Source: Nitrospira sp. (GTDB taxonomy: Bacteria > Nitrospirota > Nitrospiria > Nitrospirales > Nitrospiraceae). From it: DNA of 6,054 nucleotides. This document shows, piece after piece, positions 1 to 6,054 of this stretch. The stretch covers positions 1-6,054 of the forward strand of contig JAAUPT010000117.1 of NCBI GenBank assembly GCA_012032965.1. The letters run 5' to 3'. Position 1 is the stretch's first letter, and each line of letters starts with the position of its first letter. A program made the position numbers and the translations under genes. The notes below the pieces were generated by a model. It was given only the letters and a program-made list of their open reading frames with translations, did not search any database and was not told where the DNA came from.

Positions 1-334
1 TCGGCGATGATTCGTCGCTTCTTCATGCGCAAGGCCAGCAGAACTTGTCCGATCGCGTTATTGATCTTGTGCGCGCCGGTATGGCAGAGGTCTTCCCGTT
101 TCAGATAAATCTTGGCACCGCCCAATTCCTTGGTCATCCGGTCGGCGCGATAGAGACTCGTCGGCCGCCCGACATACTGCTTGAGGTAGTAGGCGAGGTC
201 TGCCTGAAAACGCTTGTCCTTTTTTGCCTTCGCGTACTCCTCTTCCAGCTCCAAGAGCGCCGGCATAAGGTTTCCGGCACATACCGGCCACCATAGGACC
301 CAAACCGGCCGTGGCTATCGGGTAACATCGGCAT
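1..334 (-). CDS. trpB: Tryptophan synthase beta subunit, N-terminal part (frameshifted, runs off left edge)
   Basis: TrpB is the PLP enzyme that joins indole and serine to make tryptophan, in a complex with TrpA. The ATG at 334 lies 8 nt after a good ribosome binding site (AGGAGAGG, 343-350). The first frame gives [18 protein letters not shown] and VPETL, the usual TrpB opening. After about residue 22 the reading must move to another frame (break at 264-271, one base missing). That frame is open to base 1 and continues with [23 protein letters not shown] and [13 protein letters not shown]. It then gives HTGAHKINN, whose lysine (about residue 90 after repair) is the expected PLP-binding lysine. 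About 111 of roughly 400 residues are in the window. It follows trpF by 44 nt and is the last visible gene of the operon. Identity is certain; whether the frameshift is real is not. Confidence 0.93.
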
Positions 335-342
335 CTGATCAA

Positions 343-350
343 CCTCTCCT
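343..350 (-). promoter_or_regulatory. Ribosome binding site of trpB
   Basis: AGGAGAGG read on the minus strand, 8 nt before the ATG at 334. It decides the start: an alternative TTG at 342 is in the wrong frame for the TrpB opening and is too close to this site. Confidence 0.75.
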
Positions 351-378
351 CAATAAGTCGCCAGCAGTATAGTCGTGG

Positions 379-1008
379 CTATTCGGCAGGCACAAGCCTC
401 ACCACTTGAATGAACGCCTTCACTTTGTCTGGATCTTTTTTGCCGGGACGCTGTTCTACCCCACTGCTCACATCGACCCCATAGGGACACACTATTTGGA
501 CCGCCTGTGCAACATTTCCAGGATTCAAACCTCCGGCCAAAATGATCGGCGCAGATCGAGCCGCTTCCTGAGCCAACGTCCAATCGACCGTCTTTCCCGT
601 ACCACCATAGGCATGGTCGGAAAACGCATCGATCAGAAACCCTCGCACGTTCGCCCGTCCATGAAATTCAGCTAAGGCCAGAAAGCCGCCCCGGTCTTTC
701 AGGCGGATAGCCTTGAGAGCCGGACGGCCGAGGTTCTGGCAATAGTGAGCCGATTCATCGCCATGCAATTGGGCCAACGCGAGGCCGCATTCATCCATGA
801 GTGCTCGAACCCTCTCAGCCTCTTCATTGACAAACACCCCAACTGGCAGCACAAACGGCGGAAGCCCAGCGACAATGGCTCTGGCCATTGCAGGCTCCAC
901 GAAACGCGGGCTCTTGCGGTACATGACAAATCCCAACGCATCCGCGCCGGCACGTATCGCCACCTCTGCATCTTCTACATTTGTAATCCCACAAATCTTG
1001 ACTTTCAT
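379..1008 (-). CDS. trpF: Phosphoribosylanthranilate isomerase
   Basis: TrpF catalyses the Amadori rearrangement of phosphoribosylanthranilate to CdRP, the third step from chorismate, in the cytoplasm. The 209-residue product is a complete TIM barrel of normal family length. It opens with MKVKICGITN, whose Cys is the general base (residue 6). It has GADALGFVMYRKSPR, the barrel strand VGVFVNEE, QLHGDES, LIDAFSDHAYGGTGKTVDW (the Asp is the expected general acid), ILAGGLNPGNVAQA and YGVDVSSGVE followed by PGKKD, which forms the C-terminal phosphate-binding part. The gene is intact, unlike four of its neighbours. The ATG at 1008 is 19 nt after the trpC stop, with only a weak purine-rich site upstream (AGAG), so translation may depend on coupling to trpC. 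It is a stand-alone TrpF, not fused to TrpC. Confidence 0.97.
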   Translation of the reverse strand: MKVKICGITNVEDAEVAIRAGADALGFVMYRKSPRFVEPAMARAIVAGLPPFVLPVGVFVNEEAERVRALMDECGLALAQLHGDESAHYCQNLGRPALKAIRLKDRGGFLALAEFHGRANVRGFLIDAFSDHAYGGTGKTVDWTLAQEAARSAPIILAGGLNPGNVAQAVQIVCPYGVDVSSGVEQRPGKKDPDKVKAFIQVVRLVPAE

Positions 1009-1027
1009 AGCGAACGCTCTAGACGGA

Positions 1028-1846
1028 TTACGTGCTGCTGGACCCGAGACCGATCAACTCTCGGACTTTGTCTGCTGTGTGCTCGGCGCGAATCAGCGAC
1101 TCCCCGATCAACATGGCGTGAATGCCTGCTTCGATCAGTTTCGTCACATCATCACGAGTGTGAATCCCGCTTTCACTGATGATCAGCTTATCGGACGGTA
1201 TTCGTTTTGCCAGCCGAAAAGTGACGCTGAGGTCGGTCGTGAAGGTTTTCAGATCTCTGTTGTTGATCCCGATCATCCTGGCGGTGGGAATCCACTCCAA
1301 GACCCTATCCAACTCTCTCTCGTGATGAGTTTCGAAGAGACAATCCATCCCCAGTTCGGTGGCCAAGGCATTGAAATCCATCAGTTGGCGCCGTTCCAAC
1401 GCCGCCACGATCAGCAACACCGCATCAGCGCCGTGCGCCCGCGCTTCATAAAATTGCACATCGCCGACCATGAACTCCTTGTTGAGCGCAGGGATCGGCA
1501 GCGCACGTTTGATCGCTTCAAGGTACTGGAGGTCACCTTGAAAAAACTCCTTGTCCGTCAAGACGGAAACAGCGGACGCGCCATGCTCATGATAGGTACG
1601 CGCAAGTGTTAGATAGTCGAACTTCTCGGAAAACTCCGGCCGCAAGAGTCCTACGCTTGGCGAGGCCTTTTTTACCTCCGCGATCAAGGCAGGGCTGGAG
1701 GAAGGCTTAGTCGCATCCAGCGTGATGGCAAAGCCGAGTGTCGGCGGAGCATCTCGAATCGCCGCCTTGAGGTCAGCAAGATAGGACCGGCTTTGCTTGT
1801 GTCTCAGCTCGGCTTTCTTATGCTCGAGAATACGATCGAGGATCAT
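1028..1846 (-). CDS. trpC: Indole-3-glycerol phosphate synthase
   Basis: TrpC closes the indole ring, turning CdRP into indole-3-glycerol phosphate with loss of CO2 and water. The 272-residue protein has the normal length for a monofunctional enzyme and all expected catalytic residues of the TIM barrel. These are Glu57 and Lys59 in IAEVKKASPS, Lys123 in LNKEF, Glu172 in the FETH motif, Asn195 in IGINNRDL, and Glu225-Ser226 in ISESGI. The residue before the catalytic lysine context (L-N-K) varies widely in this family, so the Asn is not a defect. No frameshift is seen. The ATG at 1846 follows the repaired trpD stop (TAA at 1850-1852) by only 3 nt and has no good ribosome binding site, which points to translational coupling. 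The TAA stop is at 1028-1030, followed by trpF. Confidence 0.97.
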   Translation of the reverse strand: MILDRILEHKKAELRHKQSRSYLADLKAAIRDAPPTLGFAITLDATKPSSSPALIAEVKKASPSVGLLRPEFSEKFDYLTLARTYHEHGASAVSVLTDKEFFQGDLQYLEAIKRALPIPALNKEFMVGDVQFYEARAHGADAVLLIVAALERRQLMDFNALATELGMDCLFETHHERELDRVLEWIPTARMIGINNRDLKTFTTDLSVTFRLAKRIPSDKLIISESGIHTRDDVTKLIEAGIHAMLIGESLIRAEHTADKVRELIGLGSSST

Positions 1847-1849
1847 GAG

Positions 1850-2865
1850 TTAACCGCGTTGTGTCGTAAAGGCAATGAGTCGGTCAAGTTTCTCCGCCGC
1901 GGCCCCGTGTCGATCATCTGTTGGGCGAGACGGAACCCTTCTTTGAGCGTTCTCGCTTTCTGTCCCACGACCATGGCAGGAGCGGCATTCAAACACACGA
2001 TGTCTCGTTTTGGACCTTTTCGACCCTGTAAAATGTCCTGTATGATCTGCGCGTTATCTTCCGGTGTGCCACCGGCAAACTCTTTGTTCGAGACACGAGG
2101 CAGATCGAACTCTTCAGGCGCAATAAAATAGCTCGACACCACTCCGCTCTTCCCTTCGGACACTCTGGTTCGATCCGACAGGGTGATTTCATCGAGGCCA
2201 TCCATACCATGAATGACGAAACAATGCTGTGACCCCAACTCCAACAGGACCCGCCCGAGGATGTCCGTCCACTTCGCATCGTAAACCCCAAGCACTTGGT
2301 GGGTGGCGCCGGCCGGATTCGCCAACGGGCCCAGCACGTTCAGAATAGTCCGGATTCCCATCTCTTGCCGCACTCCGGCACATTGTTTCATGGCACCGTG
2401 GTAGAGCGGTGCAAACAAGAAGCCAATGCCGACTTCGTCGATGCAATCGGCCACGTGTTCCGGCTCCAGATCAATCTTGACCCTGAGGACGCTCAGCACA
2501 TCGGCACTGCCGGATCTGGACGATACGGAACGATTGCCGTGCTTCGCCACTGTAATGCCTGCTCCGGCAACGATAAACGCCGCAGCCGTGGAGATATTAA
2601 ATGTGTTGGCCCCATCTCCACCGGTTCCGCAGGTATCCACCACGACCGGCGAGCCGACTCTGATTTTGGTCGCTCGCGATCGCATCGCGTTGACTGAACC
2701 AACAACCTCAGCAACCGTTTCTTCCTTCTGCCTGAGCCCCATGAGGTAGGCGGCCACCTGGCCCGAGGTCGCAGCACCGTCCATAATCTCCAGCATGACG
2801 GTTTCGGCCTCTTGTGCGGAAAGATCGGTTCTATCGGCCAACTTGGCGAGCGCGTCTTTGATCAT
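1850..2865 (-). CDS. trpD: Anthranilate phosphoribosyltransferase (frameshift near C-terminus)
   Basis: TrpD transfers phosphoribose from PRPP to anthranilate. The sequence shows the PRPP-binding GTGGDG (residues 80-85 from the ATG), KHGNRSVSSRSGSADVL (about 108-124), a TILNVLGPLANPA segment and the DGLDEITL metal-binding motif (Asp225-Glu226). After MIDTG (residue 321), the uninterrupted frame ends in an arginine-rich tail unlike the family and stops with a TGA overlapping trpC at 1843. Restoring one base in the GGGG run (1903-1906) instead gives AAAEKLDRLIAF followed by TTQRG and a TAA at 1850-1852. This is a typical TrpD ending and makes a protein of 338 residues. The start is chosen as the ATG at 2865. 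An in-frame GTG at 2871 is possible, and neither has a clear ribosome binding site. It lies 21 nt after the trpG stop if the ATG is used. Confidence 0.95.
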
Positions 2866-2886
2866 GGTCACACAGAGTTGGAGTGA

Positions 2887-3451
2887 TTAGAGTTTCAAGA
2901 AATTGCGAAGGAGATCTTTCCCAACGGTCGTCAGTATCGATTCCGGATGGAATTGCACCCCCTCGACACAGAGCGTCTTATGACGAAGTCCCATGATCTC
3001 GCCTTCGACGGTTTCTGCGGAGATCTCACAACAATCGGGAAGATAGTTTCGATTCACAATTAAGGAATGATAGCGTGTCGCCTCAAACGGATTGGGTAAG
3101 GACTGAAAGATCGTCTTGCCGTCATGTTTGATCTGCGATGTCTTCCCATGCATCAGACGCTGCGCACGTATCACCTCTCCTCCAAACGCGACGGGCCATC
3201 GATTGATGGCCCAAGCAGACGCCGAGAATGGGCATCGCTCCTCCGAACCGATGGATCGCCTCGACCGACACACCGGCTTCTTTGGGGGTGCAAGGCCCGG
3301 GAGAGATCACCATTCGACTTGGCCGCAACTCCTCAATCTGCTCCATCGTAATCTTGTCGTTACGGTACACCTGCACGTCTTCACCTAATTCCCCAAGATA
3401 CTGGACCAGATTGTAGGTGAAGGAATCGTAGTTATCGATGACGAGTAGCAT
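2887..3451 (-). CDS. trpG: Anthranilate synthase component II, glutamine amidotransferase (frameshifted)
   Basis: TrpG is the class I glutamine amidotransferase subunit that feeds ammonia to TrpE; in some bacteria the same protein also serves PabB in folate synthesis. The first frame gives [32 protein letters not shown] and [11 protein letters not shown] with nucleophile Cys79. Just after GHQSMA it loses the family pattern. The neighbouring frame takes over at once with [27 protein letters not shown] and [11 protein letters not shown], which supplies the His168/Glu170 pair of the catalytic triad. One extra base is present around 3190-3197. Removing it gives 187 residues, normal for TrpG. The ATG at 3451 is the only start available after an upstream in-frame stop. 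The gene follows trpE after 75 nt, the longest gap in the operon, and I see nothing recognisable in that gap. Confidence 0.95.
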
Positions 3452-3526
3452 GGCTATCCCGACCGCCCAAAATACTTGCCCAGACCAAACGACCTTCGAT
3501 CCACTTCTATCTGAGGCCTACGGCCC

Positions 3527-5022
3527 TCATTCTAATCCTTGTTCAGCCAGTTCGATTGCCTTCATCATCGCGCGAGATTTGTTGCACGTTTCTTCGTACT
3601 CGTGTTCCGGGTTTGAGTCGGCGACAATCCCGGCGCCGGCTTGGATGAACGCCCGATGTCGAGAAACGACAACCGTCCGAATATTGATACACATGTCCAT
3701 ATTCCCCGAAAAACTGATGTACCCCACCGCGCCGGCATAAGGCCCACGCTTCGTCGGTTCAAGCTCCTCAATGATTTCCATCGCTCTGATCTTCGGAGCT
3801 CCGGATACCGTGCCCGCGGGGAAAGACGCCTTCAACACATCATACTGGGTCTTAGTCGCGCCCAACTTCCCCGTCACGTTGACACGATGTGCATCACGTG
3901 TGAGTACCGTTCAACATTCATCAACGACTCGACGTGAACTGATCCCTGTTCAGCGACGCGGCCGATATCATTGCGTCCAAGGTCTACCAGCATGATGTGT
4001 TCGGCCCGTTCCTTGGAATCGGCGAGCAGTCGGCGTTCCAGCTCTGCATCCTCTTCCATCGTCGTCCCGCGACGCCTGGTCCCCGCGATTGGGCGTACCG
4101 ACACCACCCCGTCTTCGCATCGCACAAGAATTTCCGGAGACGAGCCGACTAGTTCCACTCCTGCGATGCGCAAGTAGTACATGTACGGCGAGGGATTCAC
4201 CACGCGCAGGGCTCGATACAGCTGAAACGGTGGAGCCTGGAGATTCGTTTCCCACCGTTGCGAGAGCACACATTGAAAGATGTCTCCCGCTTTGATGTAT
4301 TCCTGAGCGCGAGACACCATCTTCTCAAATTCCGCCTTGTTCATATTGGCCGTGAACCGGATCGGAGATCGTCGGCGCTTCGGCTTCACGCGCTTCAGAG
4401 GCCGACGGATTCTGCTGATCATGGCTTCGATGCGTCCCGTCGCCTGGCGATAGGCCTCGCGAACGTCCCGATCCGAGGTGGACTTAACATGCGCGTTGGC
4501 TACGACCTTGATCTTCTGCGAGACGTTGTCGAAGATGAGTAGGGTCTCGGTTAGCAGAAATGCGAAGTCTGGTAGGTCGAGGTGCTCCTTTCGCCGGGAC
4601 GGGAGATTCTCGAATGTCTTCACGATGTCGTAGCCAAGATAGCCGACCGCTCCACCAACGAAGCGCGGCAGATCCGGAACAGTTACCGGCCGATACGCTT
4701 CCATGAGCTCTCGTAGACGGTCCAGCGGTGCACCTCGGCTAGGAATACGTCGGCGATGCGATCCCTTCTTCACACACAGGTCACCGCGATCTTCGTAGAT
4801 GACGAGCGGAGAGCCGCTCCCGAGAAAGGAGTATCGCGCCCACTTTTCTCCGCCCTGAATACTTTCCAGCAGATAGGCCGAGGGGCCATGATCGATCTTC
4901 GCGAAGGCTGAGACCGGCGTGTCATGGTCCGCCAGGATCTCACGGAATAGCGGTATGAGATTTCCCTGTTTTGCGTAGGCGCGGAACTCGTCCAGGTTGA
5001 GAGAATACGTCTCAGACCGCAT
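3527..5022 (-). CDS. trpE: Anthranilate synthase component I (frameshifted)
   Basis: TrpE makes anthranilate from chorismate, with ammonia supplied by TrpG, and is the committed step of the pathway. The N-terminal domain includes the LLES motif (residues 51-54), known in the family as part of the tryptophan feedback site, and NPSPYMYYL (276-284). The chorismate-binding domain begins at about 224 and shows [34 protein letters not shown] (311-319), [13 protein letters not shown] and HVMHIVS with active-site His378. The frame then hits TGA at 3874-3876. One missing base there restores [16 protein letters not shown] (401-411), [13 protein letters not shown] and [10 protein letters not shown] (461-470) with NPEHEYEE, for a total of 498 residues, normal length. 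A basic stretch (204-218) lies between the two domains. The ATG at 5022 is 10 nt after the lipoprotein stop, with only a weak ribosome binding site (GCGGAA). Confidence 0.95.
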
Positions 5023-5032
5023 GTCGTTCCGC

Positions 5033-5662
5033 TTACTCTGTTACCAGAATGAGTTTTTGGCCGACTTCAATGATGTCATCTGGAAGATTATTCATCTGCT
5101 TCAACTTACCCATCCCAATTCTATACCGTCGACTGATGCTAAAGAGAGTTTCTCCAGGCTTGACCACGTGCAACTTTGCATCAGCCTTCATGTCGGCGCT
5201 GATTGGCAGATCTTCGTCGACGTGATCCTTCCGAGCGACATCGCTCGGAACAGGTTTGCGGGTCCCGGTTTTTTTCTGCTTAGCAGCAGGGGAATGACCC
5301 TTCCGCTGCATGTCCTCCAAAGCTTTTCGTTCGAGCACGGTGGCTTCCCGAATAGCTTCAGTCTCTTCCTGGAGGCGACCCATCTGTTCACGTGCCATCT
5401 GTACTTGGGACGAGAGCTCCCGATTCCTTGCCTCGAATTCGGCCAACTCGGACTTCGCGCGTCTGACATCACTGTCCAATTCAGCCGTTCGCTTTTCTTC
5501 TTGTGCCAGGAGGCGTTGAAAATTCAAACTGCGCGCCTTTTCCGCATTGTATTTCTCTTCCAACACCACACATCCACTGATCAGCGACCCGCTGCACAAC
5601 AAGACCGCTAAGAGAGCGATCCTTCGTACTCGCTCACGCACTGGGTGTTCATCCTTCTGCAT
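5033..5662 (-). CDS. LysM-domain lipoprotein with coiled coil
   Basis: This is a predicted lipoprotein of 209 residues, anchored in a membrane facing the periplasm and likely bound to peptidoglycan. The N-terminus has a basic region (RERVRR), a hydrophobic segment (residues 15-28) and a lipobox ISGC with lipidated Cys31. Residues 35-121 are rich in Glu, Arg, Lys, Gln and Ala with heptad-like spacing and look like a long coiled coil. A Lys/Pro/Ser-rich linker follows (122-163). The C-terminus (165-207) is one LysM domain: HVVKPGETLFSISRRYRIG, then KLKQMNNLPDDII, then VGQKLILV. LysM domains bind N-acetylglucosamine-containing glycans; the exact role here is unknown. The start at 5662 is chosen because a strong ribosome binding site and the signal peptide fit it. 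A longer frame from a TTG at 5752 would overlap the promoter. It is the first gene of the trp transcription unit, ending 10 nt before trpE. Confidence 0.9.
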   Translation of the reverse strand: MQKDEHPVRERVRRIALLAVLLCSGSLISGCVVLEEKYNAEKARSLNFQRLLAQEEKRTAELDSDVRRAKSELAEFEARNRELSSQVQMAREQMGRLQEETEAIREATVLERKALEDMQRKGHSPAAKQKKTGTRKPVPSDVARKDHVDEDLPISADMKADAKLHVVKPGETLFSISRRYRIGMGKLKQMNNLPDDIIEVGQKLILVTE

Positions 5663-5666
5663 ACAT

Positions 5667-5674
5667 CCTCCTCC
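5667..5674 (-). promoter_or_regulatory. Ribosome binding site of the LysM lipoprotein gene
   Basis: GGAGGAGG read on the minus strand, ending 4 nt before the ATG at 5662 (7 nt if the first GGAGG is used). It is by far the strongest ribosome binding site in the unit. It supports the ATG at 5662 over the upstream TTG. Confidence 0.75.
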
Positions 5675-5723
5675 ATCCTTTTTGCCCAATCTCCGTCGAT
5701 TCTCAACGGACAAAGACGAGCTT

Positions 5724-5752
5724 AGAATAGTGGCCATCGATGGGAATGTCAA
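5724..5752 (-). promoter_or_regulatory. Sigma70-type promoter for the lipoprotein-trp operon
   Basis: On the minus strand there is a perfect -35 box TTGACA (5752-5747), an optimal 17-bp spacer, and TATTCT (5729-5724), which matches four of six bases of the -10 consensus. Transcription would start near 5717, giving a leader of about 55 nt before the lipoprotein ATG. No other gene lies between it and the trp genes, so it could drive the whole operon. The leader shows no run of Trp codons and no clear attenuator hairpin. Confidence 0.65.
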
Positions 5753-5754
5753 AG

Positions 5755-5772
5755 TCGTCTAGGCTCGTCTAG
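5755..5772. repeat. Tandem 8-bp direct repeat between divergent promoters (possible operator)
   Basis: TCGTCTAG occurs at 5755-5762 and again at 5765-5772, a period of exactly 10 bp, so both copies face the same side of the helix. The pair fills the space between the two outward-facing -35 boxes (5752 and 5774). An inverted copy of the extended core GCTCGTCT lies at 5714-5721, at the predicted transcription start of the lipoprotein-trp operon. The placement suggests a regulator binding site, but no regulator is visible and short repeats can arise by chance. Confidence 0.35.
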
Positions 5773-5773
5773 T

Positions 5774-5802
5774 TTGACCAGTTCTTCCCCCTATGCTACT
5801 GT
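5774..5802 (+). promoter_or_regulatory. Possible sigma70-type promoter for ligA
   Basis: TTGACC (5774-5779, five of six matches to the -35 consensus) is followed after 17 bp by TACTGT (5797-5802), a weak -10 box (three of six). The -10 is preceded by TGC in the extended -10 position. Transcription would start near 5809, leaving an untranslated leader of about 95 nt before the ligA ATG. It is weaker than the opposite promoter and less certain. Confidence 0.4.
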
Positions 5803-5904
5803 CCCTCTCGTTCAAGCCCCTCTCCTGACTCATGCCGAACATTGGCTGCCACTGTATTCGAAAGATGATTACCCGGGTTGCATATCGTTAAGAGAAGAGC
5901 GGCG

Positions 5905-6054
5905 ATGCGACAGGATTCACTTCACCCCGACTCACCGTCTCCTGCGGAAATCTCGTCAGCCGACCGAGACCGACTTATTCGACTCAAAGCCCAAATCAGG
6001 CATCATGACTACCTGTACTACGTCAAGGACCAACCGGAAATCTCCGATGGCGAA
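5905..6054 (+). CDS. ligA: NAD-dependent DNA ligase, N-terminal fragment (runs off right edge)
   Basis: LigA seals nicks in DNA during replication and repair, using NAD+ as the adenylate donor. Only the first 50 codons are in the window. A variable lead of about 18 residues is followed by SADRDRLIRLKAQIRHHDYL and YYVKDQPEISDGE. This is domain Ia, which binds the NMN part of NAD+ and is unique to bacterial ligases. The Tyr-Tyr in YLYYV and the Asp in SDGE align with Tyr22/His23 and Asp32 of the E. coli enzyme; Tyr in place of His is common in other phyla. The ATG at 5905 is preceded by a purine-rich stretch (AAGAGAAGAG, 5890-5899) that is a modest ribosome binding site. The gene is transcribed away from the lipoprotein-trp operon. 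The frame is open to the last base. Confidence 0.9.
   Translation, partial: MRQDSLHPDSPSPAEISSADRDRLIRLKAQIRHHDYLYYVKDQPEISDGE

Noticed and set aside
1480..1485. Asn before the catalytic lysine of TrpC as a possible defect
   Set aside because: That position is Arg, Cys, Met or Ala in other active enzymes, and all catalytic residues are present.
797..1612. A 271-codon plus-strand open frame opposite trpC and trpF
   Set aside because: It is antisense to two intact, well conserved genes and resembles no family. It arises from the codon pattern of the opposite strand.
3452..3526. Small leader gene or terminator in the trpE-trpG gap, where two Trp codons precede trpG in frame
   Set aside because: There is no start codon between the in-frame stop and the trpG ATG, no hairpin with a T run, and only two Trp codons spaced apart.
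3870..3885. Programmed -1 frameshifting in trpE
   Set aside because: There is no slippery heptamer (the local bases are TCAACGTGA), no need for two TrpE products is known, and three other trp genes show similar breaks. A missing base is simpler.
4997..5611. A 204-codon plus-strand open frame opposite the lipoprotein gene
   Set aside because: It is the mirror of the coiled-coil and LysM coding region, with no ribosome binding site and no recognisable domain.
5663..5752. N-terminal extension of the lipoprotein from a TTG at 5752
   Set aside because: It would overlap the -35 and -10 boxes, put 30 residues before the signal peptide, and ignore the strong ribosome binding site before the ATG at 5662.
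5755..5772. TrpR operator (CTAG in each repeat)
   Set aside because: TrpR operators have an inverted ACTAGT-type arrangement with 8-bp spacing and occur mainly in gammaproteobacteria and chlamydiae. Here the copies are direct, 10 bp apart and flanked by other bases.
5832..5891. A 19-codon upstream frame before ligA (MPNIGCHCIRKMITRVAYR)
   Set aside because: It has no ribosome binding site and no similarity that I recognise, and is short enough to occur by chance in the ligA leader.

Overview
The window is a bacterial chromosome fragment of roughly 55% GC. It carries most of a tryptophan biosynthesis operon on the minus strand and the start of an NAD-dependent DNA ligase gene on the plus strand. 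Protein character, the operon order E-G-D-C-F-B and the neighbouring LysM lipoprotein and ligA suggest an environmental Gram-negative bacterium of the Nitrospira type. That assignment is inferred from recall of the families, not from a search.

Layout, read in the direction of transcription on the minus strand: a sigma70-like promoter (5724-5752), a LysM lipoprotein gene (5662-5033), trpE (5022-3527), trpG (3451-2887), trpD (2865-1850), trpC (1846-1028), trpF (1008-379) and trpB (334 to beyond base 1; trpA probably follows outside the window). Spacings are short (10, 75, 21, 3, 19 and 44 nt, using repaired gene ends), so this looks like one transcription unit. It covers all steps from chorismate to indole glycerol phosphate plus the beta subunit of tryptophan synthase. 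On the plus strand, ligA starts at 5905 and runs off the right edge. The 242 bp between the two divergent coding starts (5663-5904) hold both promoters and a small set of TCGTCT repeats that could be an operator.

The most striking observation is that four of the six trp genes (trpE, trpG, trpD, trpB) each carry one single-base indel. In every case the protein continues in another frame with well conserved family motifs on both sides. trpC, trpF and the lipoprotein gene are intact. Each indel can be explained by a one-base change in a short homopolymer, and nothing else has decayed. The simplest reading is residual sequencing or assembly error in a draft or metagenome assembly. Real loss of tryptophan synthesis is the alternative. 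Each affected gene is annotated here over its full repaired extent.

I found no undescribed system, mobile element, CRISPR array, RNA gene or clear terminator. The points of biological interest are the lipoprotein gene placed as first gene of the trp operon, the absence of a visible trp leader or attenuator, and the repeat-bearing divergent promoter region.
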